NCBI GenBank assembly: GCA_016748015.1
Contig: JAAOMT010000617.1
Coordinates: 814,635-878,634 of the forward strand
Direction: 5' to 3'
From: Geosiphon pyriformis
Taxonomy: Eukaryota; Glomeromycota; Glomeromycetes; Archaeosporales; Geosiphonaceae
Length of the DNA stretch: 64,000 nucleotides
The position numbers and the translations under genes are program-made. How positions within the stretch are numbered: position 1 is the first letter of the stretch; every line of letters begins with the position of its first letter. The notes under the pieces were generated by a model, which saw only the letters and a program-made list of their open reading frames with translations, did no database searches and was not told the origin of the DNA. Shown here in pieces: positions 60,441-64,000 of the stretch.

Positions 60441-60750
60441 GTTTTTTTATTATTTTTAATTTAAATTTTATTTTAAATACTAAATTTTTAATTATTAAAA
60501 TTACTTAATAAATAAAAAGATTGTTGTTTTTTTGCTTTTAATATTACTATTATATATATATAAATTTTTATATTTTTTTTAAGTTATTAATAAAAATTTT
60601 GGTGTTTTTGTTAATATTCTTAAAATTTTTGGTATTTTTAAAATTATTATTATTATATTATAATTTTTAATATATAATTAATTATTTTATGTTATATTTA
60701 TTTACTAATTGTTTTTTATTATTTTATAAATAATAATATATATTTTTTAA
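60441..60750 (-). repeat. Possible eroded LTR fragment
   Basis: TTTTAATATTACTATTATATATATATAA (60535-60562) aligns with the TATA region of the LTRs (TTCTAATACTACTGCTATATATACATAA), and 60685-60745 with the U3 end. G and C are almost gone, so this is a pattern match only. Confidence 0.4.
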
Positions 60751-60989
60751 TATTAAGTTTTAATAAAATTTATAGATTTTTTTTAAATAAATTCAATTAT
60801 TTTTTTTTATTATAATATTAAAAAATTTATTTTTAGTTTTTTAAATTGTAAGTTGATTATTTTTTCTAATTGGTTTATTGTTAATAATAATATTCTTAAA
60901 ACATAAAACATAACTAGTATATAAAATTATCTATAAATAAATAAAAAAATAAAAAATAATTAAATATAATATAATTAACTAATTATATA

Positions 60990-61740
60990 ATAAAAATTAC
61001 CAAAATATATAATATTAAAATAGAAATATTAAAAGTTTTAAAAATGCTAAGAATTTCAACAATAATTTAAGAAAAATTATAAAGATTCCAGAAATTTTAT
61101 ATTATAAAAATTTAAATATATATAATAAAAATATTAAAACAGAAAAAACAAGTTCAATTTTATTTATATCAAATAACTTTTATAGTTAACAACTTAATAC
61201 TTAAAATAAAATACTTATTTACAATAAATTTCTTATTTAAATTATTTAATTTTTAATATTTATAAATCTATATTTATCTTATTAAAAAGTTAATTATTTT
61301 TTTATTAATGCTAATAATATTAATTTAATACTATTAACAATACAAAAACAATAGCCTTTAATTATAACTATTAATAGAATATTAATTTTCTATTTTTTTA
61401 ATTTTATTTTTTTAAGTTTTATTTTATATTTACTAATTAATTAAGAAAAAAGTGTTAAAATTATGACATTAAGAATTATTTAATAAAAAATATAAAGAAA
61501 AACATAAAAAATAATCAAAAAATTAAAATTGTTTATTAAAAAAACAAAAAACACCAATATAAATTAATTATTATTTTAAAAAAATTAAATATTAAGTATT
61601 ATTTATTATTATTATTAAATTTTTGTCTATTATACAAAAAACTTAAATATTTTAATCTTTAGATTATAATTAAAAATAAGAGTATTAACTTATAAAATAA
61701 TAATTATTAATCAATTAACTATAATATTTAGTGTTTTTTA
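60990..61740 (+). repeat. Eroded LTR, plus orientation
   Basis: Three anchors in the right order match the reverse complement of the B LTR: AACAATAGCCTTTAATTATAACTATTAATAG near 61347-61377, AATTAATTAAGAAAAAAGTG near 61436-61455, and TTGTCTATTATACAAAAAAC near 61622-61641 (from CTGTCCATTATACAAAGGAC). Ends cannot be fixed. Confidence 0.6.
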
Positions 61741-64000
61741 TAAAATATAATTTACAAAAAACAAATACTATTAAATTTAATTAGCAAAAGTAATAGAATT
61801 AAAATTTATAAAAACAAAATATTTAAATCTAAACTTAATTACTAACTATTTTTTAATAGAAATAATATTTAATTTTTATATTAACAAAAGAATTAAATAC
61901 AATTTAAGAGAAATAGTTAATTCAAAATTTGCAAAAATAAAGTTTTACAAAGAATTTAAACAAAATATTAATTACTATCAATCTTACAATTTTGCAAGTA
62001 TTTTAATAAAAATTTACTTCAAAATATATAATTATATACAAAAAAAATTTTTATTTATTACAAAAAACAACAGATTTAATTTATTAATTCAAATATCTAT
62101 AATATTTAAAAAAATAATTATATTTTTATAAAAAAAAATCAGAATTGTTTGCTTTTAAAATTATTATATTATTATATTTTCAAAAATACTATTCAAATTC
62201 TATTAAAAACTGTATTAATATTTACACTCTAATTAAACTTATTTTTTAAAGTTGTCTTAAAAGTATTTATTTATTAAGTAAATTTAAAAAATATTTTAAA
62301 AGATTTAGATTACAATTATCTATGTCTATATTATTTTAATTACTATTTTTTAAACTTAATTTTAGTTTTACCAATAATTAGAAAAATATCAAGTCAAAAA
62401 AAATTAAAAAAATTAAAAAAAAACTGATTTTAAAATTTACTATATTTTAACTTTAATAATAATTTAAAATTCAATAGTTTTAAATCCAAGTGTATTAGTA
62501 AATTTATTATTAATATTAATTATTAAAGCTCTATAATTATTATTAATATTAATATATGTACTTTTTTTATTACTAATATTAATAATATATATACTTATTA
62601 TAAACTAAAAAAATCTATTAATACAAAAAATAATATTTAAGTCTAACTTAATAATATAAAAAACCATAATTACTAATAATTAAGATAATATTAAAGCTTT
62701 ATAAACAATTTCATATTTTTTGTAAAACATAATAGACTTATGATATTAAAGTTTTATTATAAAACTTAACATATTTAATGTTTTTAAAATGGTATTTTTA
62801 CAATATTCTAGCAATTATAATAGTATTATTTAGTTATAAAGTTATTTTAACATAATTAAATTAAGAAATAATAAAACAGTTACTTATTTAAGATGTTTTT
62901 ATTATTATTTATATTAAATTTAAATAATTAATACCAATTATTATACTGTTTTTCAAATTCCAAATTAATTTATTAAAAAATTACACAGTAGTATTTTTTA
63001 AAAAGTCTGTTTATTATGTTTAAACAATTTTCAAACAGCTGTTAAATTTGTTAAAAATTTTAAATTAATTTAATTAAAAACCAATTATGTTTAAACCATT
63101 AACTTAATAATAAATAAATTATCTAAATTGAATATCAAATTAAAATAATTTAGTAATAATATTAACCAAAAATTAAAGAAATATTTAATTAATAATTAGA
63201 TAACTATTAACTTTTATAATATTATAAAAACAATTAAAACAACAATTATTTTTAAAATTAAACATAATTATTATTATCTATTTAAATATAATAATAAAAA
63301 ACCCAAATTTGTAATTATTATTAAACAAAATTATATTAAAATTAATTATTATTTATAACTAAGTAATCAATAATTAAAAAACCTATATTAAAACTTTAAT
63401 TACAAATTTTAAACTTTAAACTACAGATTTAAAGCTTTATAAAAACAATATTAGTCATTATAATATTATGTATTAGCTTTATAACTACTTTAATAACAAT
63501 TTATTTATGTGTTTTATTTTTAATTACAATTATAAATTACTAATCAATTATATTTATAATTTTTAATTTAAATACAAATTAAAAACCAAAACTTATTCAA
63601 CAAAATTAGTAATTAACAATAATTACTTATTAATTAATTTTTAATAACAATGGCCAATAACATAAAATATATAATTATTATTCTTAAATTTTCAAAACTA
63701 TTTAAATTTTTTTGCTATAACAGAAATTCAATAAAATAATATTAGTTTAGAATTTTATTATCTTAATAATAATAATATTATATTTGTAATTATTATCAAA
63801 AGTGATATTTTTATTATTATAATTCTTTAACTTAAAAACTAAAATTAAAAAAGCTTATCTTTAATAAAACTACTTTAAGTTTTAACAAATCTATTATTAT
63901 TATGTATATATATATTAAAATTAATAATTATTATATTAAACTTATTCTTAATAGTAGTTTAACAAATAGTATTATTATAAGACAACTTATAAATTAATTA
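61741..64000. other. AT desert
   Basis: More than 2 kb of nearly pure A/T with no supported gene. By analogy with 30380-33375 and 60990-61740 it is probably eroded transposon sequence. Confidence 0.5.

Overview
The window looks like a piece of a very AT-rich, repeat-laden fungal genome, most probably an arbuscular mycorrhizal fungus (Glomeromycotina, Rhizophagus/Gigaspora-like). The evidence is short GT-AG introns, a fungal-type sphingolipid C9-methyltransferase, an Mga2/Spt23-type membrane-tethered regulator, and non-LTR and Ty3/gypsy families that resemble what I remember from that group. The taxon is an inference; no search was run.

Layout. (1) 1-9815: a decayed minus-strand Ty3/gypsy element (A), cut by the window edge, with a plus-oriented solo LTR inside it; it sits in a LINE fragment (9816-10384). 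(2) 10385-15730: AT-rich filler around a 5'-truncated plus-strand LINE that ends in a 41-nt poly(A). (3) 15731-29900: a gene island with a degenerate coding-like stretch (minus), dephospho-CoA kinase (3 exons), exocyst Sec10 (18 exons), convergent with a sphingolipid C9-methyltransferase (4 exons, one of only 9 nt), which is divergent from an Mga2/Spt23-like gene (8 exons). I rebuilt these gene models by hand; every junction keeps frame and uses GT-AG. (4) 30380-33375: a LINE almost erased by C-to-T/G-to-A change and holding an equally eroded LTR. (5) 33380-60440: a three-level nest. A minus-strand LINE (LINE 2) is split in ORF1 by gypsy element B (39343-59662), and B is split in gag by a complete gypsy element C (48040-58267). 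Target-site duplications (TTGG for B, TTGC for C) prove both insertions, and removing them rejoins ORF1 and gag. (6) 60440-64000: AT desert in which at least two more eroded LTRs can be recognised.

The most interesting system is the gypsy lineage itself. Its pol order on the minus strand is gag (CCHC knuckle) - aspartic protease - Cys-rich zinc-binding-like segment - dUTPase - RT - RNase H - integrase - extra 3' coding tail. It has a primer-binding site matching a tRNA 3' end that reads CCTCACAGGAAGCACCA, a polypurine tract, 4-bp target duplications, two LTR subfamilies that differ in their U3 tandem repeats, and a conserved hairpin in R/U5. All copies are broken, mainly by G-to-A/C-to-T changes that repeatedly hit catalytic residues, which suggests a RIP-like or methylation-driven mutational process. 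The AT deserts appear to be the end state of that process.

The host genes are housekeeping: CoA synthesis, exocytosis, glucosylceramide methylation, and membrane-lipid sensing. The last two share one 746-bp divergent promoter region.
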